Below are positions 1 through 5,525 of a stretch of 8,790 nucleotides of DNA, one piece after another; within the stretch, counting starts at the first letter, position 1; each line of letters starts with the position of its first letter. Both the position numbers and the translations under genes were made by a program. The notes beneath the pieces are model-generated. The model ran no database searches. It had not been told where the DNA came from and saw nothing but the letters and a program-made list of their open reading frames with translations. This DNA comes from Planctomycetota bacterium (lineage in GTDB: Bacteria; Planctomycetota; UBA11346), in NCBI GenBank assembly GCA_024641365.1, contig JAHEDF010000141.1, positions 1 to 8,790 on the forward strand, written 5' to 3'.

Positions 1-474
1 ATACTCAACGCCAATGGTGCCGCAGTACGTTGCTTTTAAATGAGCTATAATATCACGCAGGGGAGCACGTCGCTCCATGCCATAAATACTGTCACAGGCA
101 AATTCACGATTGAGGTCTTCTTCGCTGAGACTGAAGGCTTCTAATTTTAAATTGGGGTGATCGGGGGTGTTGTTGATGCTAAGTGGATCAAGATTGCAAA
201 CGAGGTGACCAATATCGCGGTAGGAATAAATTAAACTGTCGGCGTGTTGCTGGGCTACGCGGCCGGGCTTCTTGGTTGAACTTGCGCTTGGCGATGACGC
301 AACTTCACCTTGTTCTGCATCATCGACGAAGCGGGAAAACCCTAAGTCGAATCCGGTAAAGAAGTGGTGCCATTCTGGTGCAATGCTTGCTGGATCGGCT
401 TGCCAGCGACCATACATGTCTTCAAGCACTTGAATATTTGCGGCAGATGCGAATGAGGAAGGAATGCCAGACAT
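1..474 (-). CDS. sucA: 2-oxoglutarate dehydrogenase E1 component, N-terminal part (partial)
   Basis: This is the first 158 codons of the thiamine-diphosphate-dependent E1 subunit, which decarboxylates 2-oxoglutarate in the TCA-cycle dehydrogenase complex. The rest lies beyond base 1. Visible family signatures are the N-terminal E2-binding segment YGRWQADPASIAPEWHHFF (residues 21-39), the YRDIGHLVCNLDPL block (85-98), the LEAFSLSEEDLNREF block (111-125) and TYCGTIGVEY (149-158), which begins the conserved part leading to the active-site domain. The linker at residues 52-75 is Ser/Ala/Gly-rich, as is common in this family. The start is ATG at 474 with AAAGG five bases upstream. No earlier start fits the family length. 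It is divergent from the vapB-like gene across a 282-bp gap. In many relatives sucB and lpdA follow downstream, but that cannot be seen here. The identification is confident. Confidence 0.95.
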   Translation of the reverse strand, partial: MSGIPSSFASAANIQVLEDMYGRWQADPASIAPEWHHFFTGFDLGFSRFVDDAEQGEVASSPSASSTKKPGRVAQQHADSLIYSYRDIGHLVCNLDPLSINNTPDHPNLKLEAFSLSEEDLNREFACDSIYGMERRAPLRDIIAHLKATYCGTIGVEY

Positions 475-756
475 AGAGGCCTTTAACGTTCCAAGAACGA
501 AATTTGACAGTAGGAGTTTGAGCTCAAAAAGTCGTAAAACAGAGAATAAATCATGATTTTATGCAGGTATGAATAGACACAGTCAGTTTAATGTGCCGAA
601 CAAGGAATTGTGCGAACGATTGTGCGAACTGTCCATTGTCGCAGCCGAACTGAGAGCTTTTTATCATGATTGTGTTTGGAGCATGTTATCAGATTGCCAT
701 CATCGCAACGTCATTTTGGGCGTTGACCCCATGTTCGCACATGACATTGTGCGAAC
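475..756. promoter_or_regulatory. Divergent intergenic region between sucA and vapB with repeated TTGTGCGAAC motifs
   Basis: This 282-bp gap must hold the promoters of both sucA and the vapB-like gene. It contains two direct copies of TTGTGCGAAC, at 608-617 and 620-629 (12-bp period), and a degenerate copy TGTGCCGAAC at 592-601. Further on are a third intact copy at 747-756 and an inverted copy within 729-741. A perfect 12-bp palindrome TTTGAGCTCAAA sits at 517-528, about 43 bp upstream of the sucA start. A TTGACC at 723-728 could be a -35 element for vapB, but no good -10 follows at normal spacing. The reading of the repeats as binding sites is inference. Confidence 0.5.
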
Positions 757-760
757 ATGG
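729..760. promoter_or_regulatory. Perfect 13-bp inverted repeat over the vapB start codon (likely autoregulatory operator)
   Basis: CCATGTTCGCACA (729-741) and TGTGCGAACATGG (748-760) are perfect reverse complements separated by the six bases TGACAT. The right arm contains the ATG (757-759) of the vapB-like gene. VapB antitoxins are ribbon-helix-helix proteins that commonly bind inverted repeats in their own promoters, so an operator is the natural reading. In RNA the same sequence would form a stable hairpin hiding the start codon, so translational control or a leaderless transcript is also possible. No Shine-Dalgarno sequence precedes the ATG. Confidence 0.65.
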
Positions 761-969
761 CCACCAACCTCGACGTCGATATTTCCGCAATCGAAGCCCT
801 GATGCACTTAGGCAATTTTAAAAGTAAGCGAGAAGCAGTAGATGCAGCCGTGGCAGAGGCCATCATGTATCGCAAGCAACTCAAAGCGGTGAGCTTTCTT
901 GGCACCATCGACTTTGTGGGTCAGGTCGGCTCTCAACTTGAGCATGATGCGATAAACGATGGTAAATAG
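757..969 (+). CDS. vapB: VapB-family type II antitoxin
   Basis: This 70-residue protein resembles short VapB antitoxins. It has an N-terminal ATNLDVDISAIEALMHLG segment (residues 2-19), then the hallmark SKREAVDAAVAEAI block (23-36), YRKQLKA (38-44) and LGTIDF (48-53). The first ~45 residues should form a ribbon-helix-helix dimer that binds DNA. In relatives the C-terminal tail after GTIDF is rich in Arg and Tyr and binds the PIN toxin; here it is VGQVGSQLEHDAINDGK and looks diverged. The ATG at 757 is the only start possible, since an in-frame TGA lies at 742. It sits inside a perfect inverted repeat that is probably the protein's own operator. The gene overlaps the downstream PIN-like gene by 11 bp, the usual antitoxin-first arrangement with translational coupling. 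The family call is good; antitoxin activity is inferred and depends on whether the partner is still toxic. Confidence 0.82.
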   Translation: MATNLDVDISAIEALMHLGNFKSKREAVDAAVAEAIMYRKQLKAVSFLGTIDFVGQVGSQLEHDAINDGK

Positions 970-1402
970 CAGCGCGTCACCCAAGCAGTTTCGTGCCGTC
1001 ATCCCGGATGTCGATATTTGGGTAAAAGCATTAAGCAGACAACAGCCCGATCCAATGGTCGTGCATGCATTTAAATTAGCGGTTGAGCGTCGACAAATAT
1101 TTATGCTGGGGTTTGTGCGCCAAGCCCTGCTTGCACGAACAGCAAATGATCGCCAATTATCTCGATTGACGCGAGCATTAGCTGGCTTCCCAGATTTACC
1201 AATATTGCAAAGCGATCACATCGCTGCGGCGCGGCGTATTCAAGCACATCGTATGGAACGAAAAGTATTAAGTCCGTGGCAAGCGCTATTGTGGTCTATT
1301 GCTGAGCGTGCTGATATTATTATTTGGAGCGCTGCCCCACAGTGGACGTCATTAATTGCCGCAGGGTGTCCAGCGAGCACGAGTATTACTGCGGCATCAT
1401 AA
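959..1402 (+). CDS. VapC-like PIN-domain protein, apparently missing catalytic residues
   Basis: Position, size (147 aa) and fold-level pattern point to a PIN-domain VapC partner of the upstream antitoxin. The pattern includes a first strand with a conserved Asp (AVIPDVDIWVKAL, D17), a helix-rich middle, a FPDLPIL segment (77-83), then the LSPWQALLWSIAERADIII segment (104-122), which matches the usual 'sDaDaLIAAtAl..ga.Ll' stretch. Active VapC RNases use about four acidic residues to bind Mg2+/Mn2+. Only the first is seen here. The Glu expected near residues 55-56 is Gln/Ala, the Asp expected near 106-108 is Pro-Trp-Gln, and the terminal Asp pair near 125-128 is Ala-Ala-Pro-Gln. About 13 extra residues precede the first strand. 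The start ATG overlaps the end of vapB (ATGGTAAATAG). It is probably an inactive or repurposed toxin; a wholly different function cannot be excluded. Confidence 0.7.
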   Translation: MVNSSASPKQFRAVIPDVDIWVKALSRQQPDPMVVHAFKLAVERRQIFMLGFVRQALLARTANDRQLSRLTRALAGFPDLPILQSDHIAAARRIQAHRMERKVLSPWQALLWSIAERADIIIWSAAPQWTSLIAAGCPASTSITAAS

Positions 1403-1405
1403 AAT

Positions 1406-1438
1406 AATAAAACTCGGGCCATTGACCCGAGTTTTATT
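1406..1438. terminator. Bidirectional rho-independent terminator
   Basis: AATAAAACTCGGG (1406-1418) and CCCGAGTTTTATT (1426-1438) are perfect complements around the 7-base loop CCATTGA. The GC core is flanked by A-runs on the left and T-runs on the right, so it can stop transcription in both directions. It lies between the ends of the convergent PIN-like gene (stop at 1402) and mdh (stop at 1461) and would serve both. Confidence 0.92.
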
Positions 1439-1460
1439 GAAACAAGTAATTAAAAATAAA

Positions 1461-2447
1461 TTAAACCAGTAATTCTTTTACCGTATCGCGTTCACCCACT
1501 AATTCAGCATTGGTAGCGGCGATTTTGCCCTTCGCAAAGTCATCTAATTGGCATGATTTATCAATTTCATAGGTCCCCGGTGCGGTTGTGCGCACTGGTA
1601 CTCCTGCCCAAACACCTTTATCAAAACCATAGCTACCATCACTGCAGACAGCGATAGAATGTAAGGTTTTTCCAGGAGTATGTAAGGCTTTAACGTGATC
1701 AATCAGTGCATTCGCAGCTGAACCTGCGCTCGACACGCCACGCGCAGCAATAATTGCTGCGCCTCGTTTGCCGACATCTGGGATAAAGGTGTTTTTCAAC
1801 CATGCTTCATCCGTGATTACGTCAGTTACTTTTTTCCCATTAATTGTCGTGTTAGCAAAATCAGGGAACATTGTTGGGCTGTGATTGCCAAAAATAATGC
1901 AATTTTCTACGGCGGTGACAGGCACGCCTGCTTTTTTCGCTAATTGTGTCATCGCACGATTTTGGTCTAAGCGCACCATCGCAGTAAAGCGTTCCTTCGG
2001 TAAGCGCTTAGCTTGATGCGCGGCAATCATACAATTGGTATTACAAGGATTGCCGACTACGGCGACGCGACAATCATCAGCGGCTACTGCATCAATACTT
2101 TTGCCCTGGCCAATAAATATTTTACCATTGTCCTTTAATAAATCGGCGCGCTCCATGCCAGGACCACGTGGTTTTGATCCAACTAATAAACACCAATTTG
2201 CATCTTTAAAAGCCACATCAGCACTGTCGGTGCAAATAATATCTTGGAGTAATGGAAATGCACAGTCGTCTAATTCCATTGCTACGCCTTTGAGCGCAGC
2301 CTGGGCTTTATCGACAGGAATTTCTAACAGTTGTAAAATTACCGGCGTATCTTTGCCGAACATTTCTCCTGCCGCGATGCGCGGTAACAGGCTGTAGCAA
2401 ATTTGGCCGGCAGCGCCGGTCACAGCAACACGAATAGGCTTTGTCAT
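1461..2447 (-). CDS. mdh: Malate dehydrogenase (NAD-dependent, LDH/MDH superfamily)
   Basis: The 328-residue enzyme interconverts malate and oxaloacetate with NAD in the cytoplasmic TCA cycle. The Rossmann nucleotide loop is GAAGQI (11-16), with an acidic E42 after the second strand for NAD ribose. The mobile active-site loop [11 protein letters not shown] (90-100) carries the substrate arginines R94 and R100. NPCNTN is at 133-138, the third arginine and catalytic Asp are in VRLDQNRA (R159, D161), and the proton-relay His is in GNHSP (H189). Length is typical for the ~326-330-residue bacterial type. Residue 17 is Cys where many relatives have Gly. The chosen start is the ATG at 2447, which has an AAGGA Shine-Dalgarno just upstream. 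The frame stays open a further 40 codons, but that stretch is unlike any MDH. The gene is divergent from the Fur-family gene and converges on the PIN-like gene across a shared terminator. Confidence 0.96.
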   Translation of the reverse strand: MTKPIRVAVTGAAGQICYSLLPRIAAGEMFGKDTPVILQLLEIPVDKAQAALKGVAMELDDCAFPLLQDIICTDSADVAFKDANWCLLVGSKPRGPGMERADLLKDNGKIFIGQGKSIDAVAADDCRVAVVGNPCNTNCMIAAHQAKRLPKERFTAMVRLDQNRAMTQLAKKAGVPVTAVENCIIFGNHSPTMFPDFANTTINGKKVTDVITDEAWLKNTFIPDVGKRGAAIIAARGVSSAGSAANALIDHVKALHTPGKTLHSIAVCSDGSYGFDKGVWAGVPVRTTAPGTYEIDKSCQLDDFAKGKIAATNAELVGERDTVKELLV

Positions 2448-2638
2448 AACGATCCTTTTTGAGGTCAGGGGGCCGCATGGTGGTATGGGTGGGGCGATCA
2501 GACTAGTCCAGATCACAAAACTGGCCAGTCCATGCACGTTCCAAATCGACCAACACCTCGAAAGCACATTACTGGACCGTTGTCGTGCCTAGCTCGACGC
2601 AGGCTTGTTCCCAATATTACACAGCTAGCATACCGTCA

Positions 2639-3088
2639 GTGATTTCAGAAAAAGACATTATTAGGCGCGTTCGCGATGAGGCGCGGCGCAAAGGCATACG
2701 CTGGACGAATCAACGGCAGGTTATAGTCGAAACATTCATCGCTAGCGATGATCATATTACGGTCGAAGATTTACATCATCGCGTGCGCGCCATTGATCGG
2801 ACCATTAGTGCAGCAACGGTCTATCGAACGATCAATCTGTTAGTGGAAATGGGCGTGGCTACCAAACAACATTTTGGCACGACCTCAGCAACTTTTGAAT
2901 GCGATATTAATAAAGATCACCACGACCACTTTGTCTGCGAAGCATGTGGTAAAATAATTGAATTTCACAACGATAAAATTGAGGCCTTACAAGAGGCCGT
3001 GGCTAAAGAGCATGGTTTTACGCTCAGACATCACCGTATGGAATTGTATGGCACCTGCTCGGATTGTTTAAGTAAAGCAGAAACCTAG
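2639..3088 (+). CDS. Fur-family metal-responsive transcriptional regulator
   Basis: This is a winged-helix repressor of the Fur/Zur/PerR superfamily, 149 residues from the chosen GTG. The DNA-binding domain spans about residues 5-85, with the recognition helix in ISAATVYRTINLLVEMG (56-72). The dimerisation and metal domain follows. It has a His-rich DHHDHFVC segment (93-100) and two structural zinc pairs, CEAC (C100, C103) and CSDC (C140, C143). The two-residue spacing in the second pair differs from the CAEGDC type of E. coli Fur, so Fur, Zur and PerR cannot be told apart by eye. GTG at 2639 gives the family-like N-terminus ISEKDIIRRV. A further in-frame GTG at 2585 would add 18 unusual residues. 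Neither start has a Shine-Dalgarno. The stop codon TAG lies within the CTAG boundary of an inserted element. No Fur-box-like palindrome was seen upstream. Confidence 0.88.
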   Translation: MISEKDIIRRVRDEARRKGIRWTNQRQVIVETFIASDDHITVEDLHHRVRAIDRTISAATVYRTINLLVEMGVATKQHFGTTSATFECDINKDHHDHFVCEACGKIIEFHNDKIEALQEAVAKEHGFTLRHHRMELYGTCSDCLSKAET

Positions 3089-3138
3089 CAGGCTACTGAA
3101 AAAAGCAGCCTGCCGGGGTTGAAAGGGGTCGTCTGGGC

Positions 3139-3437
3139 CAATGCTATTCGGCTAATAATCGCGTTTACTCCTGGAAAATACGTTTAATCGAAGACAGAAT
3201 AACCGCAGAGGACGCAGAGGGAATTTATAAAAAAATCTTAGCTCATTCCATTACCTTTACATGCCAATAAAGGGTAATTTTTATTGTAGATTTGTATAAA
3301 AACCATCTCTGGCTCTCTGGCTCTCTGGCTCTCTGGCTCTCTGGCTCTCTGGCTCTCTGGGGTTAATTGCCGTTTAGTGAATTTTCAATTTTTCAGTAAA
3401 TGCCGAATTAAACCAGGTTATTAGCCGAATAGTATTG
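3139..3437. mobile_element. Inner 299-bp MITE-like element with 20-bp inverted repeats
   Basis: The left end CAATGCTATTCGGCTAATAA (3139-3158) matches the reverse complement of 3418-3437 at 19 of 20 positions. The 9 bp CGTCTGGGC is directly repeated immediately outside both ends (3130-3138 and 3438-3446), the expected footprint of transposition. Complementarity continues loosely inward (TTTACT followed by a GAAAAAT-like stretch in both arms). Both arms also carry a CAGAG-rich repeat in inverted orientation: two 9-bp units CGCAGAGGA/CGCAGAGGG at 3204-3221, and the octamer array at 3306-3360. The element therefore looks like a foldback, non-autonomous MITE. No coding sequence is present. Confidence 0.8.
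3306..3360. repeat. Octanucleotide tandem repeat (TCTCTGGC), 6.9 copies
   Basis: Six perfect copies of TCTCTGGC run from 3306 to 3353, followed by a seventh missing its last base (3354-3360). It lies inside the inner MITE-like element and outside any gene. The reverse complement (GCCAGAGA) resembles the CGCAGAGG units at 3204-3221 in the opposite arm, suggesting that one arm's unit expanded by slippage. Copy number is likely to vary between strains. Confidence 0.95.
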
Positions 3438-3629
3438 CGTCTGGGCCCCCTTAGGTTAAGAGTCTGTTTAAATGAATTGCGGAAAAATCGCGGCTGCACG
3501 TCGCCCCGAAATTAATTAAGACCTAGCCGGTTGGTGTTTTTCAACAGCCTGCTAGGCGGGTACAGGAATTACTGGGTTTAAATGTAAACGATAATCGTCG
3601 TTAGCGGTAGACAATGTAGCGGGCTGTTT

Positions 3630-3848
3630 ATGACGAATAGAGACCTACGAATAATTAGCAAATTGGTCGGACAGTATCGTAATGCTGTGAGCTGCCAGAC
3701 ATCCGGCGAACACAGAAGACCTAATCAAAATGAAAAGAGTCCAGAAATTAAAGAAGATGTTGTTTTAGAGCTATTCGCTGACCTTTGCGATTACTGTGAG
3801 TTCAACGGATGGAATTGTGATTTAATTTACAAAAGAGCGCGCCGGTAA
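3630..3848 (+). CDS. Small hypothetical protein (72 aa)
   Basis: I do not recognise this protein. The N-terminal part (residues 1-41) is polar and basic with a probable short helix (DLRIISKLVGQYRNAV, 5-20) and a disordered linker rich in Asn, Glu and Pro. The C-terminal part (42-72) is a compact amphipathic segment, VLELFADLCDYCEFNGWNC. It loosely recalls small accessory proteins with a 'DLL.DL.hyC...G.dfd.ll..A' pattern, but that likeness is from memory and weak. Three cysteines (C53, C56, C63) are present, with no clear metal site. There is no Shine-Dalgarno before the ATG. It stands alone between mobile-element remnants and tRNA-Phe, which suggests acquired or relict DNA. An 8-bp hairpin follows the stop. 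Confidence 0.45.
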   Translation: MTNRDLRIISKLVGQYRNAVSCQTSGEHRRPNQNEKSPEIKEDVVLELFADLCDYCEFNGWNCDLIYKRARR

Positions 3849-3853
3849 AATAA

Positions 3854-3872
3854 TAGCCTATGGAATAGGCTA
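3854..3872. other. Short perfect hairpin after the 72-codon ORF
   Basis: TAGCCTAT (3854-3861) and ATAGGCTA (3865-3872) pair perfectly around the three-base loop GGA, starting five bases after the ORF's stop codon. No T-run follows on the plus strand, so it is not a classical terminator. It may protect or process a transcript end, or may be a chance palindrome. Confidence 0.4.
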
Positions 3873-3969
3873 ACACATGACATGCGGATGAATGCGTTTT
3901 TATCACAAGTCGCCTAAACATCGGTACGGATGGATTTAGTAGACTGAATTTTCGCAATGGCGCACAGGT

Positions 3970-4001
3970 AAAAAAATACCCCCGGTATTACCGGGGGTAT
4001 T
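3970..4001 (-). terminator. Rho-independent terminator of the tRNA-Phe gene
   Basis: AATACCCCCGGTA (3975-3987) and TACCGGGGGTATT (3989-4001) form a very GC-rich perfect stem. Read on the minus strand it is followed by seven Ts (A-run 3970-3976 on the plus strand). It begins one base beyond the encoded CCA of the tRNA. Confidence 0.92.
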
Positions 4002-4002
4002 A

Positions 4003-4078
<76 letters not shown>

Positions 4079-4138
4079 TGCTCAGACCCACTTTTCCGTG
4101 GGAGGGGCGCAGACTAGGAGTCATGTTTCGTTGCGCAA
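4079..4138 (-). promoter_or_regulatory. Possible tRNA-Phe promoter with GC-rich discriminator
   Basis: On the minus strand a weak -35 TTGCGC (plus 4133-4138) and a weak -10 TAGTCT (plus 4111-4116) are 16 bp apart. They are followed by the GC-rich stretch GCGCCCCTCC (plus 4101-4110). GC-rich discriminators just after the -10 are typical of stringently controlled stable-RNA promoters. A small hairpin (CCCAC/GTGGG, 4087-4102) lies in the 5' leader. The hexamers match consensus poorly, so this is tentative. Confidence 0.35.
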
Positions 4139-4559
4139 GACGGTAGCTGCACGCACCGTCCAGCTTTCTGATATTGCGTGTAAAGTTAGTAACAGCACTG
4201 GGTTTGTAGTAGGATACAAGCCATTAGTAACCCTATGCTCTTCCAATTAGATGCGCGAGGGAGGTCAGGGCAGGCTCGAAGCCACACCCAGTAACCGATT
4301 ATCACCAATATTATACGATTCTTTAAAATGATGGATAAGTAACTGGCAATTTGCGTTTTACTATCGAAAGCGACGCATGCAATTTTACCATCTTTTATGC
4401 ATGTTACAATTGTGGCAACATAAAGATAATAATCTGCACGGTGCTATTGCTGGCGTTACATAGCTTGGCGCGCATCATAGACTTATGCACGAGCGCCACT
4501 CCATGCACATTGAAGGCTCTTCAGCGGTGTCGTCGGCTAGGACGCTGGCTCCTATAACA
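4079..4559. other. 481-bp stretch without a gene, with structured and tRNA-like debris
   Basis: No convincing ORF lies here; a 68-codon frame at 4351-4557 is Cys/Leu-rich and looks like chance. Besides the tRNA-Phe promoter zone, it holds a nested hairpin at 4200-4233: outer GGGTT/AACCC, with inner TTGTA/TACAA at 4204-4208 and 4215-4219. Between 4234 and 4290 are fragments that on the minus strand resemble a tRNA D arm (AATTGGAAGAGCA) and a T loop (TTCGAGCC). They are in the wrong order for one intact tRNA. A weak promoter candidate for the downstream dus gene is TTACAA (4404-4409), an 18-bp gap, then AATAAT (4428-4433). Confidence 0.4.
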
Positions 4560-5525
4560 ATGACGAGCCCTCGGACTGGTAAGCATGTTCATTTTGCTAA
4601 TCCACTATTTTTAGCGCCGATGGAAGGCATAACCGATGCCGTTTTTCGCGATTTAGTTATTGCCCTTGGTGGCGTGGGAGGTGCATGCACGGAATTTATT
4701 CGCATTTCTAATTCAGCGATGTCGGTAAAAGTAGTACGACGGTATTTAGGCGATCAACGCTACACGGTTCCCGTCGGTGTTCAATTTATGGCAGCAGGAA
4801 TTGATCATTTAGCAGAGAGCATTCATGCCGCTGAACGTGTAGGCGCACCGTATATCGATCTTAATTTTGGCTGTCCCGTGCCAGTGGTATTTAATAAATG
4901 CGCAGGTTCAGCATTGTTAAATAAGCCCGAGCTATTAGCTGCAATTACGCGAACGGCTGTCGGTGCAGCGACAGTTCCGGTATCGGTAAAAATTCGTGCT
5001 GGGGTTGATGATCCGTCGCGAATTCGAGAAATAGTCGCTGCGGTTATTGAAAATGGTGCAGCCATGTTAACCGTGCATGCGCGTTTACGCTCACAATCGT
5101 ATGCGCATCCCGCAACGTGGTTGTGGTTAGCACATGCGCGTGAAGAACGCGATCGCCATCAGCGAAAAATACCGCTCATTGGAAATGGCGGAGTTGATAC
5201 GGCGGCAGATGTCGTGAAAATGCGCGATGAAACGCACTGTGATGGGATCATGATTGGACGTGCTGCGCTTGCGAATCCATTTATTTTTTCAGAAGTAAAC
5301 GGAGGAGAACCAGCAACTGCGACGCAAGCGGCTGCGTTTGCACTGCATTATGCTGATGTCGTTGAAAATCTACGCGGTAAAAAAAGTAGCTTAGCAAAAT
5401 TGAAACAATTAGTTCGTTATTACCACGCAGGACACATATTTGAAAATCGTGATGAGCAGCGTACCCAATTATTACGTTGTAACGATGTTGAAATTATACG
5501 TTCGTGGTTTCAGCAATGGATTTAA
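4560..5525 (+). CDS. tRNA-dihydrouridine synthase (Dus family, DusC-like)
   Basis: This flavoenzyme reduces specific uridines in tRNA to dihydrouridine using NAD(P)H. The 321-residue protein shows the FMN TIM barrel (about residues 13-245): APMEGITD (19-26) at the phosphate-side entry, CTEFIRIS (43-50), and DLNFGCP (100-106) with catalytic Cys105. It continues with VSVKIRAG (141-148) with Lys144, TVHARLR (171-177) with His173, GNGG (208-211) and MIGRAALANP (231-240). A helical tRNA-recognition domain follows (about 255-321). The CTEFIRIS element and overall length favour the DusC branch over DusA or DusB, but this is not certain. ATG 4560 gives the usual short lead before NPLFLAPMEG. The frame is open from 4485, but those 25 residues have no family likeness. 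No Shine-Dalgarno is seen. Its stop directly abuts the stop of the convergent maf gene. Confidence 0.92.
   Translation: MTSPRTGKHVHFANPLFLAPMEGITDAVFRDLVIALGGVGGACTEFIRISNSAMSVKVVRRYLGDQRYTVPVGVQFMAAGIDHLAESIHAAERVGAPYIDLNFGCPVPVVFNKCAGSALLNKPELLAAITRTAVGAATVPVSVKIRAGVDDPSRIREIVAAVIENGAAMLTVHARLRSQSYAHPATWLWLAHAREERDRHQRKIPLIGNGGVDTAADVVKMRDETHCDGIMIGRAALANPFIFSEVNGGEPATATQAAAFALHYADVVENLRGKKSSLAKLKQLVRYYHAGHIFENRDEQRTQLLRCNDVEIIRSWFQQWI

Larger units (their letters stand above)
3085..3555. mobile_element. Outer MITE-like element with CTAG flanks, interrupted by a second element
   Basis: The ends are imperfect inverted repeats. CCTAGCAGGCTACTGAAAAA (3084-3103) matches the reverse complement of 3537-3556 at 18 of 20 positions. 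If the true element is 3089-3551, it is flanked by CTAG on both sides (3085-3088 and 3552-3555), consistent with a 4-bp target duplication in a CCTAGG palindrome. The left CTAG supplies the TAG stop of the Fur-family gene, so insertion left the protein unchanged. Without the inner insertion and its duplicated 9 bp, it would be about 155 bp, too short for a transposase. No ORF of note lies inside. The transposase family that would mobilise it cannot be named from sequence alone. Confidence 0.68.

Noticed and set aside
569..802. 77-codon plus-strand ORF upstream of vapB
   Set aside because: It runs through the TTGTGCGAAC repeats and overlaps vapB in another frame. Its sequence (Cys/His-rich, no family pattern) reflects the repeats rather than a protein.
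711..1002. Minus-strand ORFs opposite vapB
   Set aside because: They are antisense shadows of the clearly recognisable VapB reading frame and have no family features.
2035..2397. 120-codon plus-strand ORF inside mdh
   Set aside because: It is a shadow on the opposite strand of a conserved, confidently identified gene.
2448..2567. 40-codon N-terminal extension of mdh
   Set aside because: The residues have no MDH likeness, and a good Shine-Dalgarno precedes the internal ATG at 2447.
2585..2638. Upstream GTG start for the Fur-family gene
   Set aside because: It adds 18 residues unlike any Fur N-terminus and has no Shine-Dalgarno. It is kept only as a possibility.
3306..3360. CRISPR-like array
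   Set aside because: The units are contiguous 8-mers with no spacers, so this is a simple tandem repeat.
4351..4557. 68-codon ORF upstream of dus
   Set aside because: It has Cys/Leu-rich random-looking content, overlaps the dus frame region, and shows no homology pattern or ribosome binding site.
4485..4559. 25-codon N-terminal extension of dus
   Set aside because: It has no family likeness. The normal Dus N-terminus starts shortly before NPLFLAPMEG.
4823..5065. 80-codon minus-strand ORF inside dus
   Set aside because: It is antisense to the conserved FMN-barrel coding region.
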